Counted from the first letter of the stretch, positions 27,296-36,235 are shown. The stretch is 64,000 nucleotides of DNA from Bradyrhizobium diazoefficiens (GCF_016612535.1 NZ_JAENXS010000001.1:1178001-1242000), one strand, 5' to 3'. Numbers and translations are program-made. The notes: a model not told the origin generated them from the sequence alone.

Positions 27296-27755
27296 ATCGC
27301 TTCTTCTTTTTCGAGCGCTGCCAGACCACGCCGGGAAAACCCTTCAGCGACACCAGCGGCTCGCCGGTATAGGCCCATTCCTGTAGCTCCTCGATCGCAA
27401 TGTGATAGAGCGGCTGACGTCCAGTGCGCTCCCTAAACAGCGCGCGGGGAATGTTGACCATGTGCGGGCCGCGCGGGCGCTCATAGGCGATCGGCGTGCC
27501 GCAATGGGAACAGAAGCTGCGCGCGGTCTTGGTCGCCTTGTCCTCGTAGCGGGTCAGCGCAGTCTTGCCCGACATAATGCGAAAGCGCTTCTTCCAGCTG
27601 CCGACATAGGTGGCATAGGCCGCGCCGTGGGCACGGCGGCTAGCGGCGGAATGATCGTGCCAGGCCCAGCGCGCCGGGATGTCGATCTCGAAGGCGACTT
27701 TGCCGCAGAGGCATTGGCCTGTAGCTATGCCTGCGGCGGCGGCGGCTTTGGCCAT
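27249..27755 (-). CDS. GFA (glutathione-dependent formaldehyde-activating) family protein with altered zinc site
   Basis: 168 residues. The GFA fold is shown by GQCLCGKVAFEID near residue 12 and RSFCSHCGTPIAYERPRG near 76. In most members a second cysteine cluster of the form CHC..CRR follows the first strand pair; here the matching place reads WHDHSAASRRAHG, so those cysteines are replaced by Asp, Ser and Ser. At most part of the usual zinc complement can bind, so enzymatic activity is doubtful. AGGAG lies before ATG 27755. It ends in a lysine-rich tail and overlaps the TfoX gene. Confidence 0.85.
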   Translation of the reverse strand: MAKAAAAAGIATGQCLCGKVAFEIDIPARWAWHDHSAASRRAHGAAYATYVGSWKKRFRIMSGKTALTRYEDKATKTARSFCSHCGTPIAYERPRGPHMVNIPRALFRERTGRQPLYHIAIEELQEWAYTGEPLVSLKGFPGVVWQRSKKKKRSSGEDPFELGREEAL

Positions 27756-27787
27756 GGGCGATGCTCCTTGCACGCGCAGCATAGTCT

Positions 27788-27875
27788 TGTAGCCCGGATG
27801 GAGCGAAGCGCAATCCGAGGGAAGACTGCGTTCGGAGCGAGAACCCGGATTTCGCTGCGCTCCATCCGGGCTACA
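27788..27875. repeat. REP-like palindrome, TGTAGCCCGGATG family
   Basis: TGTAGCCCGGATGGAGCGAA at the left is complementary to the right arm ending GCTCCATCCGGGCTACA. Inner arms (CGCAATCCG and CGGATTTCG) continue the match imperfectly. It lies upstream of the GFA gene and at the 3' end of the old yellow enzyme gene. Confidence 0.85.
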
Positions 27876-27886
27876 CGCGTATGGCG

Positions 27887-29014
27887 TTACGCCGGCGTCA
27901 GCTCGTTATACGCCGGATAATCCGTATACCCCTTCTCTTCGCCGCCATAGAACGTCGCGCGGTTGTACGGCGTGATCGGGTAGTCGTGCTCGAGCCGCTG
28001 CGGCAGATCGGGGTTGGAGATGAAGATGCGGCCGAAGGCGATGATGTCGGCGTGTCCGTCGGCGATCGCGGCATTCGCGCTCTCGCCTGTAAATCCGCCC
28101 GCGGTCATCAGCACGCCACTGTAGTAGGGGCGGAACAGCACCATGGCGGACGGCACGTTCTGCCAGTTGACGTCGGCGCGGCCGGCGCCGCTGGAGCGCG
28201 GCTCGATGAAGTGCAGATAGGCAAGCCCGAGCGTGTCGAGCGCCTTCACCAGGTGGGTGTAGAGCGGCATCGGGTCGGGCTCGCCGGAATCATTGGCAAT
28301 ACCATGGGGCGATAGCCGGACGCCGACGCGGTTGGTGCCCCAGACGTCGATCGCGGCCCGCGTGACCTCCAGCAGCAGCCGTGCGCGGTTCTCGATCGAG
28401 CCGCCATATTGATCGGTGCGCTGGTTGCTGTGCGATTGCAGGAATTGCTCGAGCAGATAGCCATTGGCGCCGTGGATCTCGACACCATCGAAGCCGGCGG
28501 CGAGCGCGTTCTTCGCACCTTGTCGAAATGCCCCGACGATGTCTTTGACCTCGTCGGTCTCCAGCGCGCGAGGTGTCTCGTAGTCGGCGATCTTGCCGTC
28601 GGCGGTCATCGCCTTCATGCCCTCGGCTTTGATCCGTATTGCCGAGGCCGACACCGGCAATTGACCGCCATGGTAGGACGAGTGCGAGACGCGGCCGACA
28701 TGCCAGAGCTGGAGGAAGATGATGCCGCCCTTGGCGTGCACGGCATCGACCACCTTACGCCAACCTGCGATCTGGGCTTCCGAATAGATGCCCGGCGTCG
28801 CCGGGTTGCCGCGGCCGTGCGACAGCACCGGCGAAGCTTCGGCGATCAGCAGGCCGCCCGGCGTGGCGCGCTGGCCGTAATATTCGGCGTTGAGCGGGCG
28901 CGGCGAAAAGCTGTCGCGCTCGGCGCGCATGCGGGTCAGTGGCGCCATCGCGACCCGATGCGCGAGCTTGTACGGACCGACCTGCAACGGTTTGAACAAC
29001 GCCTCGAATTTCAT
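27887..29014 (-). CDS. nemA: Old yellow enzyme family alkene reductase (NemA-like)
   Basis: 375 residues, one FMN-binding TIM barrel. Starts LFKPLQVGPYKLAHRVAMAP with LTRMRA directly after, as in NemA/PETN reductase; also IFLQLWHVGRVSHSSYHGG, the substrate-anion-binding site near EIHGANGYLLEQFLQSHSNQ, and RTDQYGGSIENRARLLLEV. Reduces activated alkenes, nitroesters or N-ethylmaleimide with NAD(P)H. A MarR/TetR-type repressor (NemR) is not adjacent. The next gene upstream on this strand is the aldehyde dehydrogenase, 119 bases away. Confidence 0.93.
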   Translation of the reverse strand: MKFEALFKPLQVGPYKLAHRVAMAPLTRMRAERDSFSPRPLNAEYYGQRATPGGLLIAEASPVLSHGRGNPATPGIYSEAQIAGWRKVVDAVHAKGGIIFLQLWHVGRVSHSSYHGGQLPVSASAIRIKAEGMKAMTADGKIADYETPRALETDEVKDIVGAFRQGAKNALAAGFDGVEIHGANGYLLEQFLQSHSNQRTDQYGGSIENRARLLLEVTRAAIDVWGTNRVGVRLSPHGIANDSGEPDPMPLYTHLVKALDTLGLAYLHFIEPRSSGAGRADVNWQNVPSAMVLFRPYYSGVLMTAGGFTGESANAAIADGHADIIAFGRIFISNPDLPQRLEHDYPITPYNRATFYGGEEKGYTDYPAYNELTPA

Positions 29015-29133
29015 GGGAGCCCCGGATGTCTATGAAAGGATGCGGATCATACAGCGCGGGGCGGCACCTGGAAAAGGCGCCGCCCCCATAAAAGCAGATA
29101 TTCCCTCGCGCGGAACGCGGGAGAGGACAGGTC

Positions 29134-30630
29134 CTACGCCGTCTTGATCCAGACGGCCTTTACGTTGAGATACTCTTCGACGTGCTGCTTGCCGGACTCG
29201 CGGCCGTAGCCGCTCATCTTGTAGCCACCGAACGGGACCGCCGGATCCATCGCCTGGTAGCAGTTCACCCACACCGAACCGGCGCGCAACGACTTCGCAA
29301 CCGCATGCGCCTTGCTGACGTCGCGCGTCCACAAGCCGGAGCCGAGGCCAAACGTGGTGTTGTTGGCGCGCTTAACCAATTCGTCCATGTCCTTGAACGC
29401 GATCGCGGAGATGACGGGACCGAAGATCTCTTCCTGCGCGATGCGCATGTTGTCCTGCACGCCGGCGAACACCGTCGGCGAGACAAAGAAGCCCTTCGAC
29501 AGTGCGCCTTCGGTGACGCGGCCGCCACCGGCGAGCGCTCGCGCGCCTTCCTTCTGGCCGATGTCGAGATAGCTGGTGACGCGCTCGAGCTGCTGCTCGG
29601 ACACCAGCGGGCCGATCTGGGTGTTCGGATCGAGGCCGTTGCCGACCTGTAGTTTCTTGCCGAACTCGGCGACGCGGCCGACGAACTCCTCGTAGATCGA
29701 CTGCTCGACGAACAGGCGCGTGCCGGCGCTGCAGATCTGGCCCGAATTGGCGAACACCGCCATTGCCGCGCCGGGGACGGCCGCATCGAGATCAGCGTCG
29801 GCAAACACGATGTCCGGCGACTTGCCGCCGAGCTCGAGCGAGACGCGCTTGAGATTGCCGGCGGAGGCGCGGATGATCGACTGACCCGTGACATGCGAGC
29901 CGGTGAAGGCAACCTTGTCGACGTCATGATGCGAGGCGAGCGCCGCGCCCGCGGTCTCGCCATAGCCGGGCACGACATTGACGACGCCCGGCGGAACGCC
30001 CGCCTCCACCGCCAGCTCCGCTATGCGCAGCGAGGTCAGCGGCGCCTCCTCGGCGGGCTTGAGCACCACTGTGCAGCCGGTCGCGATCGCCGGACCGATC
30101 TTCCAGAGCGTGGCGGTCAGTGGGCCGTTCCAGGGAATGATGGCGCCGACGACACCGACCGGCTCCTTCAGCGTGTAGGAGAAGATCTCGCCAGGGAGCG
30201 AGTTCTCGATGGTCTCGCCGTGGATCGCGGTGGTCTGGCCGGCGTAATAGCGCAGCATGCCGACGGCACGCAGGCGATAAGCGCGGGTGCGGCTGAGCGG
30301 CGCGCCCATGTCGAGCGTATCGAGCTGCGACAATTCGTCGAAATTTTTCTCGACGAGGTCGGCAAGCCTAAGCAGCAGGTTCTGCCGCTCGAACGGCTTG
30401 ACCTTGCTCCACGGACCCTCGAAAGCACGGCGGGCGGCCGCGACCGCCCGATCGATGTCTTCCTTGTCACCTTCGGCGACGGTTGCGAGCAGTTCGCCGG
30501 TGGCGGGGTTATGCGTCTCGAAGCGCTTGCCGGAAGCAGCATCGACCCACTTCCCGTCGATCAGCATCTGCTTGTAGGCCCCGTTGGCGAACGGATGGCG
30601 CGTGATTGGAATAGCCTGCGACACAGCCAT
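29134..30630 (-). CDS. NAD(P)-dependent aldehyde dehydrogenase
   Basis: 498 residues, complete ALDH fold. Catalytic cysteine in FANSGQICSAGTRLFV (near 298), general-base glutamate in SLELGGKSPDIVFAD (near 264), cofactor motif FTGSHVTGQSI, and oxyanion/substrate region IIPWNGPL. C-terminal PFGGYKMSGYGRESGKQ is typical of the betaine/phenylacetaldehyde/aldehyde dehydrogenase group. ATG 30630 has GGGAG eight bases upstream, preferred over an ATG 24 bases earlier. Substrate not assignable; it diverges from an SDR gene. Confidence 0.93.
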   Translation of the reverse strand: MAVSQAIPITRHPFANGAYKQMLIDGKWVDAASGKRFETHNPATGELLATVAEGDKEDIDRAVAAARRAFEGPWSKVKPFERQNLLLRLADLVEKNFDELSQLDTLDMGAPLSRTRAYRLRAVGMLRYYAGQTTAIHGETIENSLPGEIFSYTLKEPVGVVGAIIPWNGPLTATLWKIGPAIATGCTVVLKPAEEAPLTSLRIAELAVEAGVPPGVVNVVPGYGETAGAALASHHDVDKVAFTGSHVTGQSIIRASAGNLKRVSLELGGKSPDIVFADADLDAAVPGAAMAVFANSGQICSAGTRLFVEQSIYEEFVGRVAEFGKKLQVGNGLDPNTQIGPLVSEQQLERVTSYLDIGQKEGARALAGGGRVTEGALSKGFFVSPTVFAGVQDNMRIAQEEIFGPVISAIAFKDMDELVKRANNTTFGLGSGLWTRDVSKAHAVAKSLRAGSVWVNCYQAMDPAVPFGGYKMSGYGRESGKQHVEEYLNVKAVWIKTA

Positions 30631-30816
30631 GGCTGCACTCCCTAGGTAGGTCATTGATTGGGTTCGATCTGGGCGGGATCGTTAGGTCAAACAGAATACA
30701 GCGGCGCCGGAAGGGCGTAAAGTCGGCGTCAAACGAGGACCTCCCATGCCGACTTGTGCAGGGTCGCGCGAGCGCCATGTTATAGCTCGATAGAGCCCCT
30801 CTACCGGAGAATAGCC

Positions 30817-31662
30817 ATGTCGCATCCTGTCATCGCCAAGGGCAATGTCGCCGTGATCACTGGAGGCGCATCCGGCATTGGTCTTGCCGCCGCAATGGCT
30901 TTCGCGAGCGCCGGAATGAAGGTGTGCGTCGTCGACGTTGACGAAGGCGGGCTGACGCAGGCCGCAACAAAACTGTCATCTGTCGCGGGCGCGGCGAATG
31001 TGATGACGTCCGTGGTCGATGTCAGCCTAGCAGAAAACGTGACGGAACTGGAACGCGCCGTGGGCGCGCATTTCGGCGGCACCGACCTGCTCATGAACAA
31101 TGCCGGCATCCAGCCGGGCAGCACGCTGTTCGGCGAGCCGGACAATTGGCAGCGCATCATCGGCGTCAACATGTGGGGCATCATCAACGGCGCGCGCATC
31201 TTCGCCCCCGGCATGATCGCGCGCGGCAAGGCCGGTCTGATCATCAACACCGGCTCCAAGCAGGGCATCACCACGCCGCCCGGTGATCCCGCCTACAACG
31301 TCTCCAAGGCCGGCGTGAAGGCATTCACCGAGGCGCTTCAGCACGAGCTGCGCAATATCAGCGATTGCCACATCACCGCGCACCTGCTGATTCCCGGCTT
31401 CGTCTTCACCGGGCTCACGGCCAAGGGCCGCACCGAGAAGCCAGCCGGCGCGTGGACGCCGGAGCAGACCGTGGATTTCATGATCGCGCGGCTGGAGGCT
31501 GGCGATTTCTACATCCTGTGCTCGGACAATGACGTGCCGCGAGCGCTCGACGAGAAGCGCATGCTGTGGGCCGCCGGCGATATCGTCGAGAACCGCCCGC
31601 CGCTGTCGCGCTGGCATCCGGACTATGCGGATGCGTTCACGAAATTCGTGAAGGAGAAGTAG
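30817..31662 (+). CDS. SDR family NAD(P)-dependent oxidoreductase
   Basis: 281 residues, classical SDR. Cofactor motif ITGGASGIGLAAA (near 15), NNAG motif in LLMNNAGIQPGS (near 92), catalytic serine and YxxxK in INTGSKQGITTPPGDPAYNV followed by SKAG. The acidic residue after strand 2 (VDVDEGG) suggests NAD preference. GGAGA precedes ATG 30817. Substrate unknown. It converges on the zinc-ribbon gene nine bases downstream. Confidence 0.92.
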   Translation: MSHPVIAKGNVAVITGGASGIGLAAAMAFASAGMKVCVVDVDEGGLTQAATKLSSVAGAANVMTSVVDVSLAENVTELERAVGAHFGGTDLLMNNAGIQPGSTLFGEPDNWQRIIGVNMWGIINGARIFAPGMIARGKAGLIINTGSKQGITTPPGDPAYNVSKAGVKAFTEALQHELRNISDCHITAHLLIPGFVFTGLTAKGRTEKPAGAWTPEQTVDFMIARLEAGDFYILCSDNDVPRALDEKRMLWAAGDIVENRPPLSRWHPDYADAFTKFVKEK

Positions 31663-31671
31663 GCGAAACGC

Positions 31672-31878
31672 CTACAGCGTCTCTTGCTGGTGCCCGCAAT
31701 TCTTGCAGGCGAATTTGACGCGGCTCTGGCCCTTTTCCGCCTGAACCCGGTTCGGCGCACCGCATTTGCCGCAGACGGCCTCGATGCGGGTCGAGCCCTG
31801 CTTCACGACGATGGTCTTCTTTTCCATCGATTCGCGGATCAGGCGCTCGGCCTCTTCACGCAGGGATTGTTTCGACAA
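31672..31878 (-). CDS. Small zinc-ribbon protein (68 residues)
   Basis: An alpha-helical, charged N-terminus (SLREEAERLIRESMEKKTIV) is followed by a four-cysteine zinc ribbon: CGKCGAPNRV at about 36 and CKNCGHQQETL at the C-terminus. The start is TTG 31878 with a GGAG about ten bases upstream. Size and layout suggest a nucleic-acid- or protein-binding accessory factor; no specific family recognised. It could be the last gene of the transcript containing the Rieske and amidohydrolase genes, 72 bases upstream. Confidence 0.75.
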   Translation of the reverse strand: MSKQSLREEAERLIRESMEKKTIVVKQGSTRIEAVCGKCGAPNRVQAEKGQSRVKFACKNCGHQQETL

Positions 31879-31950
31879 AGCTCGTCTCCGCCTCTGAAAG
31901 CGCGAGAGCCATATCGCACCTGCCTTCGAATCTCAATCGGCAATACCGGC

Positions 31951-32364
31951 TCAAACCTCGACAATCACATAACTGTCCTCGACGTGTACCGGAAAGGTCT
32001 CGGCGACATACGGTCCCTTCTGCAATTCGTCGCCGCGCTCCACCGCAACGGGATATGACCGGATCTTGACCCGTTTCGGGTCGAACCAGGACTGGCCGTT
32101 CCGCATGTCGAATTCCCAGCCATGCCAGGGGCAACGCAACATCTCGCCGACGCGCGAGCGCTGATAGATTCCGGGCTCCGGCGAGGTCAGCCGCGCCACG
32201 CAGGCCGCCTTCTCCAGCGGCGCGCCCTCGTGCGGGCAGCGGTTCAACAGCGCGAAGAACTCGCCATTGACATGGAACACGACGATATCGCGGCCCGCGA
32301 TATCGACGACCTTGTTGCCGCCGGGCGGGATCTCTGTGGTGCGGGCGACGATGTGGCGGGTCAT
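31951..32364 (-). CDS. Rieske [2Fe-2S] ferredoxin-like protein
   Basis: 137 residues. Cluster ligands are in NRCPHEGAPL and LRCPWHGWEFD, the Cys-x-His and Cys-x2-His boxes of a Rieske centre. The gap between the boxes is 32 residues, against about 15-17 in most Rieske ferredoxins, owing to an inserted segment with CVARLTSPEPGIYQRSRVGE. No catalytic oxygenase domain is attached, so it should act as an electron carrier or a small accessory subunit. It starts seven bases after the amidohydrolase gene at 32372, indicating cotranscription with both amidohydrolases. Confidence 0.9.
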   Translation of the reverse strand: MTRHIVARTTEIPPGGNKVVDIAGRDIVVFHVNGEFFALLNRCPHEGAPLEKAACVARLTSPEPGIYQRSRVGEMLRCPWHGWEFDMRNGQSWFDPKRVKIRSYPVAVERGDELQKGPYVAETFPVHVEDSYVIVEV

Positions 32365-32371
32365 GCTGGTC

Positions 32372-33484
32372 TCAGAACTTGTAGACTGCTCGCGCATTGG
32401 TGCTGAAGATCTTCTTCCGCTCGGCCTCCGTGAGCGGGGTTTTGATGGCGAAGCGTGGATCGTCGAAATCCCAATGCGGGTAGTCCGACGAGAACAACAA
32501 CCGGTCGATGCCGACCCATTCGATCAGCGACCGCAGATGCCGCGCCTCGTCCGGCTCGTCGATCGGCTGGGTCGTGAACCAGAAATGCTCGCGGACATAT
32601 TCCGACGGTTTGCGCTTGAGATGCGGTACCTCGCTGCGGAAGCGCGCGAAATGCTGGTCCATGCGCCACACCGCCGAGGGGATCCAGCCGAAACCGCCCT
32701 CGATGAAGACGATCTTGAGCTTCGGAAAGCGCTCCAGCACACCCTCGATCACGAGGCTCGCAAGCTGCGCGGCGATGGTGTGGGCGTTGGACTGATGCTC
32801 CTCGACATAATAGGACGGCCAGCCGCCGCCGGTTGGTGCGTGGCCGCCATAGCCGCCAACATGGATGCCGAGCGGCAGGTCGAGCGCCTGCGCGCGCTCG
32901 TAGATCGGCCAGTAACGGCGGCGGCCGAGCGGCTCGTTGGCGCGCGGCGACACGTTGATCTGGATGTATTCGCCGATTTTGGCGCAGCGCTCGATCTCGG
33001 CAATCGCAAGATCGATGCCGTCCTGCCCGACCAGGATCGAAGCCTTCAGGCGTGGATCGCGGTGCGACCAGAACGCTAGCTGCCAGTCGTTGATGGCGCG
33101 CTGAATCGCGGCGCCGAATTCGAGGTTCTGCTGCGAGAAGATGAAGAGATCCAGCACCTGCAGGATCCCGAACTCGACGTCGAGCGGATCGAGATGCTGC
33201 TTCTGCATGAAAGCGAGATCGGAACCGGGCGGCCCGCCGGTCGGCGGCCAGGCATCGCGGCGCGCGATCAGCGGCGAGGAGCGCGGATAGGGCGTCGTGA
33301 ACAGATAGGGCGTGCGCAGATGGCTGCCATATTCCCTCAGGTGCTGTTGCCAGCGCTTCGGCAGGAACTCGTTGAGATCGTCCGTCGAGTGCAGGCTCGG
33401 ATGCACATCGCAATCGACGATACGGAGCCGGCTCGCAGCAGGTTTCTCGTCGTCATGCAGCGGACGGTCGATGATTTCACTCAT
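32372..33484 (-). CDS. Amidohydrolase_2 (ACMSD-like) family metal-dependent hydrolase
   Basis: 370 residues. TIM-barrel amidohydrolase of the ACMSD type: metal-site start RIVDCDVHPSLHSTDDL, LPLGIHVGGYGGH in the middle, KIVFIEGGFGWIPSAVWRMD, and LLFSSDYPHWDFDDP near the C-terminus with the conserved Asp. The usual HxH is DCDVHP here, as in many of this subgroup. Relatives are decarboxylases or hydrolases in aromatic breakdown. GGAGG lies just before ATG 33484, ruling out an upstream TTG. Paralogous to the gene at 33500, 15 bases upstream. Confidence 0.9.
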   Translation of the reverse strand: MSEIIDRPLHDDEKPAASRLRIVDCDVHPSLHSTDDLNEFLPKRWQQHLREYGSHLRTPYLFTTPYPRSSPLIARRDAWPPTGGPPGSDLAFMQKQHLDPLDVEFGILQVLDLFIFSQQNLEFGAAIQRAINDWQLAFWSHRDPRLKASILVGQDGIDLAIAEIERCAKIGEYIQINVSPRANEPLGRRRYWPIYERAQALDLPLGIHVGGYGGHAPTGGGWPSYYVEEHQSNAHTIAAQLASLVIEGVLERFPKLKIVFIEGGFGWIPSAVWRMDQHFARFRSEVPHLKRKPSEYVREHFWFTTQPIDEPDEARHLRSLIEWVGIDRLLFSSDYPHWDFDDPRFAIKTPLTEAERKKIFSTNARAVYKF

Positions 33485-33499
33485 GCCAACCTCCAATGA

Positions 33500-34561
33500 T
33501 CAATTCATCGACAGCCGCGGAAACGTCTCCAGCGGATTGTCGACGCACATTTTTGCGATGATGCTCTTCGGCAGGTTCGGCGGGATCGGATCGTCGCCGT
33601 CGAACTGCCAATGCGGATAGTCGGACGCGAACAGGAACATCTTTTCAGAGCCGATCTGGTCGATGATCTCCTCGACGCTTCTCGCGTCGCCTGGAGCGTC
33701 GAACGGCTGCATGGTAACGCGAAAATTGTCGCGAATGATGGCGGCCGGCTCGCGCTCGACCCAGGGCACCTCGACACGGACGCCGCGCCAGGTCTTGTTG
33801 GCCCGCCACATAAAGGCCGGCAGCCAGCTCACGCCCGACTCCATCAGCACGATCTTGAGATCGGGGTATTTGCCGAATACGCCCTCGTAGATCAGGCTCA
33901 AAATCTGCGCCTGAAACGCCTGTGCCTCGACGAAGTAATATTCGTAGCGGTGCGACGGCCAGCCAGCCGAGCTCGGCGCCTGCCGATATTGCGTGCCGGC
34001 GTGGATCGCAAGCGGCAGCTTGCACTTCTCGGCGAGCTGATAGACCGGCCAAAAATGCCGCCGGCCGAGCAGCGTCTCGCCCTGCGCCAGCACGAGGATG
34101 GAGACGAAGCGGTTGTCGCCGGCGCGGCGCTCGATCTCCTCGATTGCCAAATCAGGCGCCTGCATCGGCACCACGATCGAGGCACGCAGGCGTGGATCGC
34201 GCGCCAGCCATTCGGCGGCAATCCAGTCGTTGATCGCCTTGCAGAAGTCTGCGGCCATGTAGGAATCGAACACAGCCTGGGCACCGTAGAGCACGTTGAG
34301 GATGGCGTGGCTCGCGCCCAACTGATCGAAGGCGCCCTTCTGCACCATGGCGAGATCCGAGCCCGGCTTGGTGCCGTTGACCGGCCGCCAGTCGGCCCGG
34401 GCCGAGAACGGCATGCTCGGCGGATAGGAGGTGAGATCGAGGCCATCGATTGCGCGGCTCACCACCTGCTCTTTCCAGTGATCACTCAGATACGGCAACA
34501 GCGTCGTGCGCGTGCCGGTAACCGCCGGGTGGATGTCGCAGTCGATCCGCGTCACCGCCAT
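33500..34561 (-). CDS. Amidohydrolase_2 (ACMSD-like) family metal-dependent hydrolase, paralogue
   Basis: 353 residues. RIDCDIHPAVTGTRTTLLPY at the N-terminus, KPGSDLAMVQKGAFDQLGAS, LPLAIHAGTQYRQAP, KIVLMESGVSWLPAFMWRAN and FLFASDYPHWQFDGDDP follow the same plan as the next gene, so the two arose by duplication and may form a hetero-oligomer or act on successive intermediates. First gene of the 34561-to-31951 operon; GAGGAAG lies upstream of ATG 34561. It diverges from the defective LysR gene at 34732, which may once have regulated it. Confidence 0.9.
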   Translation of the reverse strand: MAVTRIDCDIHPAVTGTRTTLLPYLSDHWKEQVVSRAIDGLDLTSYPPSMPFSARADWRPVNGTKPGSDLAMVQKGAFDQLGASHAILNVLYGAQAVFDSYMAADFCKAINDWIAAEWLARDPRLRASIVVPMQAPDLAIEEIERRAGDNRFVSILVLAQGETLLGRRHFWPVYQLAEKCKLPLAIHAGTQYRQAPSSAGWPSHRYEYYFVEAQAFQAQILSLIYEGVFGKYPDLKIVLMESGVSWLPAFMWRANKTWRGVRVEVPWVEREPAAIIRDNFRVTMQPFDAPGDARSVEEIIDQIGSEKMFLFASDYPHWQFDGDDPIPPNLPKSIIAKMCVDNPLETFPRLSMN

Positions 34562-34731
34562 GGATGCTTCCTCGGGCAATCTTATTGGCGGCGTTCTTTG
34601 CACCGCCTGCGTAGACTGCTCCGACCGATGCCGTGGCGCAAGAGCGCAGGCCTGCGCGATCCGTCATGGCTCGGTTGCATTTCGCAGGCGCGATATGAGT
34701 CTCTGCGGTCATCACGCGCGGTGACGCCTCG

Positions 34732-35559
34732 ATGGTGAATCATACGGCGCTGGCGGCGGATGCTTCGGCATCCACCGCCCAATGCGTCATCGGCGAGCTC
34801 GAAACACGACTCGGCGTCAAGCTGCTGCTGCGGACCACGCGGCGCATCACAATGACCAACGCCGGAGCGCTATTCCTCACCCGTGCGCGCGACGTGCTGG
34901 CCGACATCGAGGATGCCGAAGACGCCGCGCGCGGCGTCGATTCCTTGCGCGGAACGCTCCGCATCACGATCCCGATCGTCTACGGCACGCGAAACATCAT
35001 CCCGCGCCTGCCCAGATTCCTTGGGTTGCATCCCCTCTTGCGCGTAGAACTGTCCGTCGCCGACGAACGGCAGAACCTCGTTGTGGAAGGTACCGACGTC
35101 GCCATCCGCCTCGGTCCGCTCAACGACTCCGGCTTCGGCGCGCGGAAGCTCGCGACCCTGTCGCGCTTTCTCGTCGCCGCACCATCCTATCTGGCCGAAC
35201 GCGGCACACCGAAAACACCGGCCGATCTCGCCTCGCATGATTGCATCTTCGGTCCCGGCCTGTTCGGCCGCACTACATGGTCGTTCACCCGCAACAGTGC
35301 AGAGACCTCCGTCGATGTCCGCGGCCGCATCACCACCGATTCCGGCCCCGGCGTGTTCGCGAGCGTGCTGGCGGGGCTGGGCATCGCGATGATGTCGCCG
35401 ATCATGGCCGGCGCAGAGATCGAGTCCGGCACTCTGGTGCCGGTGCTGAAGAGCTACGAGCTCGCGCCGGTCGATGTCTACGCCGTGTTTCCGGCAGGCC
35501 CCCGACCATCGACCAAGGTCCGCGCGTTGATCAACTTCCTGGCTGCGGAGTTGAGCTAG
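34732..35559 (+). pseudogene. LysR family regulator with degraded N-terminus
   Basis: 275 codons. From about residue 18 the sequence is good LysR (IGELETRLGVKLLLRTTRRI, LRGTLRITIPIVYGTRNIIP, the effector domain, and DVYAVFPAGPRPSTKVRALI). The usual first 35-40 residues with helix 1 and the start of the HTH are replaced by a short unrelated stretch (MVNHTALAADASASTAQCV), and an in-frame stop lies 36 bases before the ATG, which has no ribosome site. DNA binding is therefore unlikely. It stands divergent from the amidohydrolase operon, the place expected of its regulator. A functional short form cannot be excluded. Confidence 0.65.
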
Positions 35560-35561
35560 CC

Positions 35562-35822
35562 GACGCGCACAGCATCCGACGTCGCCTTGCAGAAGAGGTC
35601 GCGGGTTACGAATTCTGGTTGCACCGCGAACTGGACTACCGCCAATTCGCGCCGAACCGCGACAGGATCTTTGACGCGTTCTTCACGACCCGCCGCGACC
35701 AGGGCGGCACCGGCACGGTGCTCGCGATCGCGCGCGCGGTGATGGCGAGCCATGGCGGCTCGATCAGGCTCAAGCTCTCCGAGGAGGGCGCAGCCTTCGA
35801 ACTCCAATTCCCCGTCGCCTAG
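35562..35822 (+). pseudogene. Remnant of a sensor histidine kinase C-terminus
   Basis: One frame encodes the end of a HATPase domain: RIFDAFFTTRRDQGGTG, then LAIARAVMASHGGSIRL and FELQFPVA before the stop. The normal G2 box GTGLGLAIARA reads GTGTVLAIARA, and the N and G1 boxes and the dimerisation domain are absent. No start codon or ribosome site fits. It begins directly behind the LysR stop, so a deletion probably fused the ends of two genes. Confidence 0.75.
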
Positions 35823-35959
35823 ATCGCGAACACCCAGGCGGCGACGATGGTGCCGATGGTGATCAGGCCGGCGATGGTCCAGCCGGCGGCGTATTCCAGC
35901 TCGGGATGACCGGTCGCCCGCATGATCTCTGCCGGATCGGCGGTATGCTTCTGTGCCAT
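35819..35959 (-). CDS. Small single-span membrane protein (46 residues)
   Basis: ATG 35959 follows GTGAGG and opens a 46-codon frame: a polar N-terminus (AQKHTADPAEIMRATGHPEL) and a C-terminal hydrophobic helix (WTIAGLITIGTIVAAWVFAI). Size and layout resemble small accessory subunits of respiratory complexes, for example the short alphaproteobacterial aa3 oxidase subunit IV, but no sequence match is claimed. It overlaps the kinase remnant on the other strand by four bases and seems intact within an otherwise decayed region. Confidence 0.6.
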   Translation of the reverse strand: MAQKHTADPAEIMRATGHPELEYAAGWTIAGLITIGTIVAAWVFAI

Positions 35960-36235
35960 GACTGCCTCACACGTGTTTCCCCGTGTCATAGGTAAGTCGC
36001 ATCAGCCGCCATAAGGTTCCGTCACGGACGCGCGGAACAGCAAAAAAGTCGAAAACAACCCCATGCACAGTAGAACGACCTCGCAAGGAAGAGGCGGGGT
36101 CGCGCTCCGCAACCATTTGAGCCGACGCGGCAAAGCCGCCGCACCGCGCAATCGCCACGCATGCGGCATCTTGCGTCGCAAAATCCGATTGCATCCTAGA
36201 AGTGGATTCATGCGATATAAGCATATTAGCCGCTG

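Noticed and set aside
36002..36211. 69-codon minus-strand frame with one hydrophobic stretch
   Set aside because: No ribosome site and arginine-rich low-bias translation; lies among gene remnants. Could be part of a dispersed sequence but not supported as a gene.
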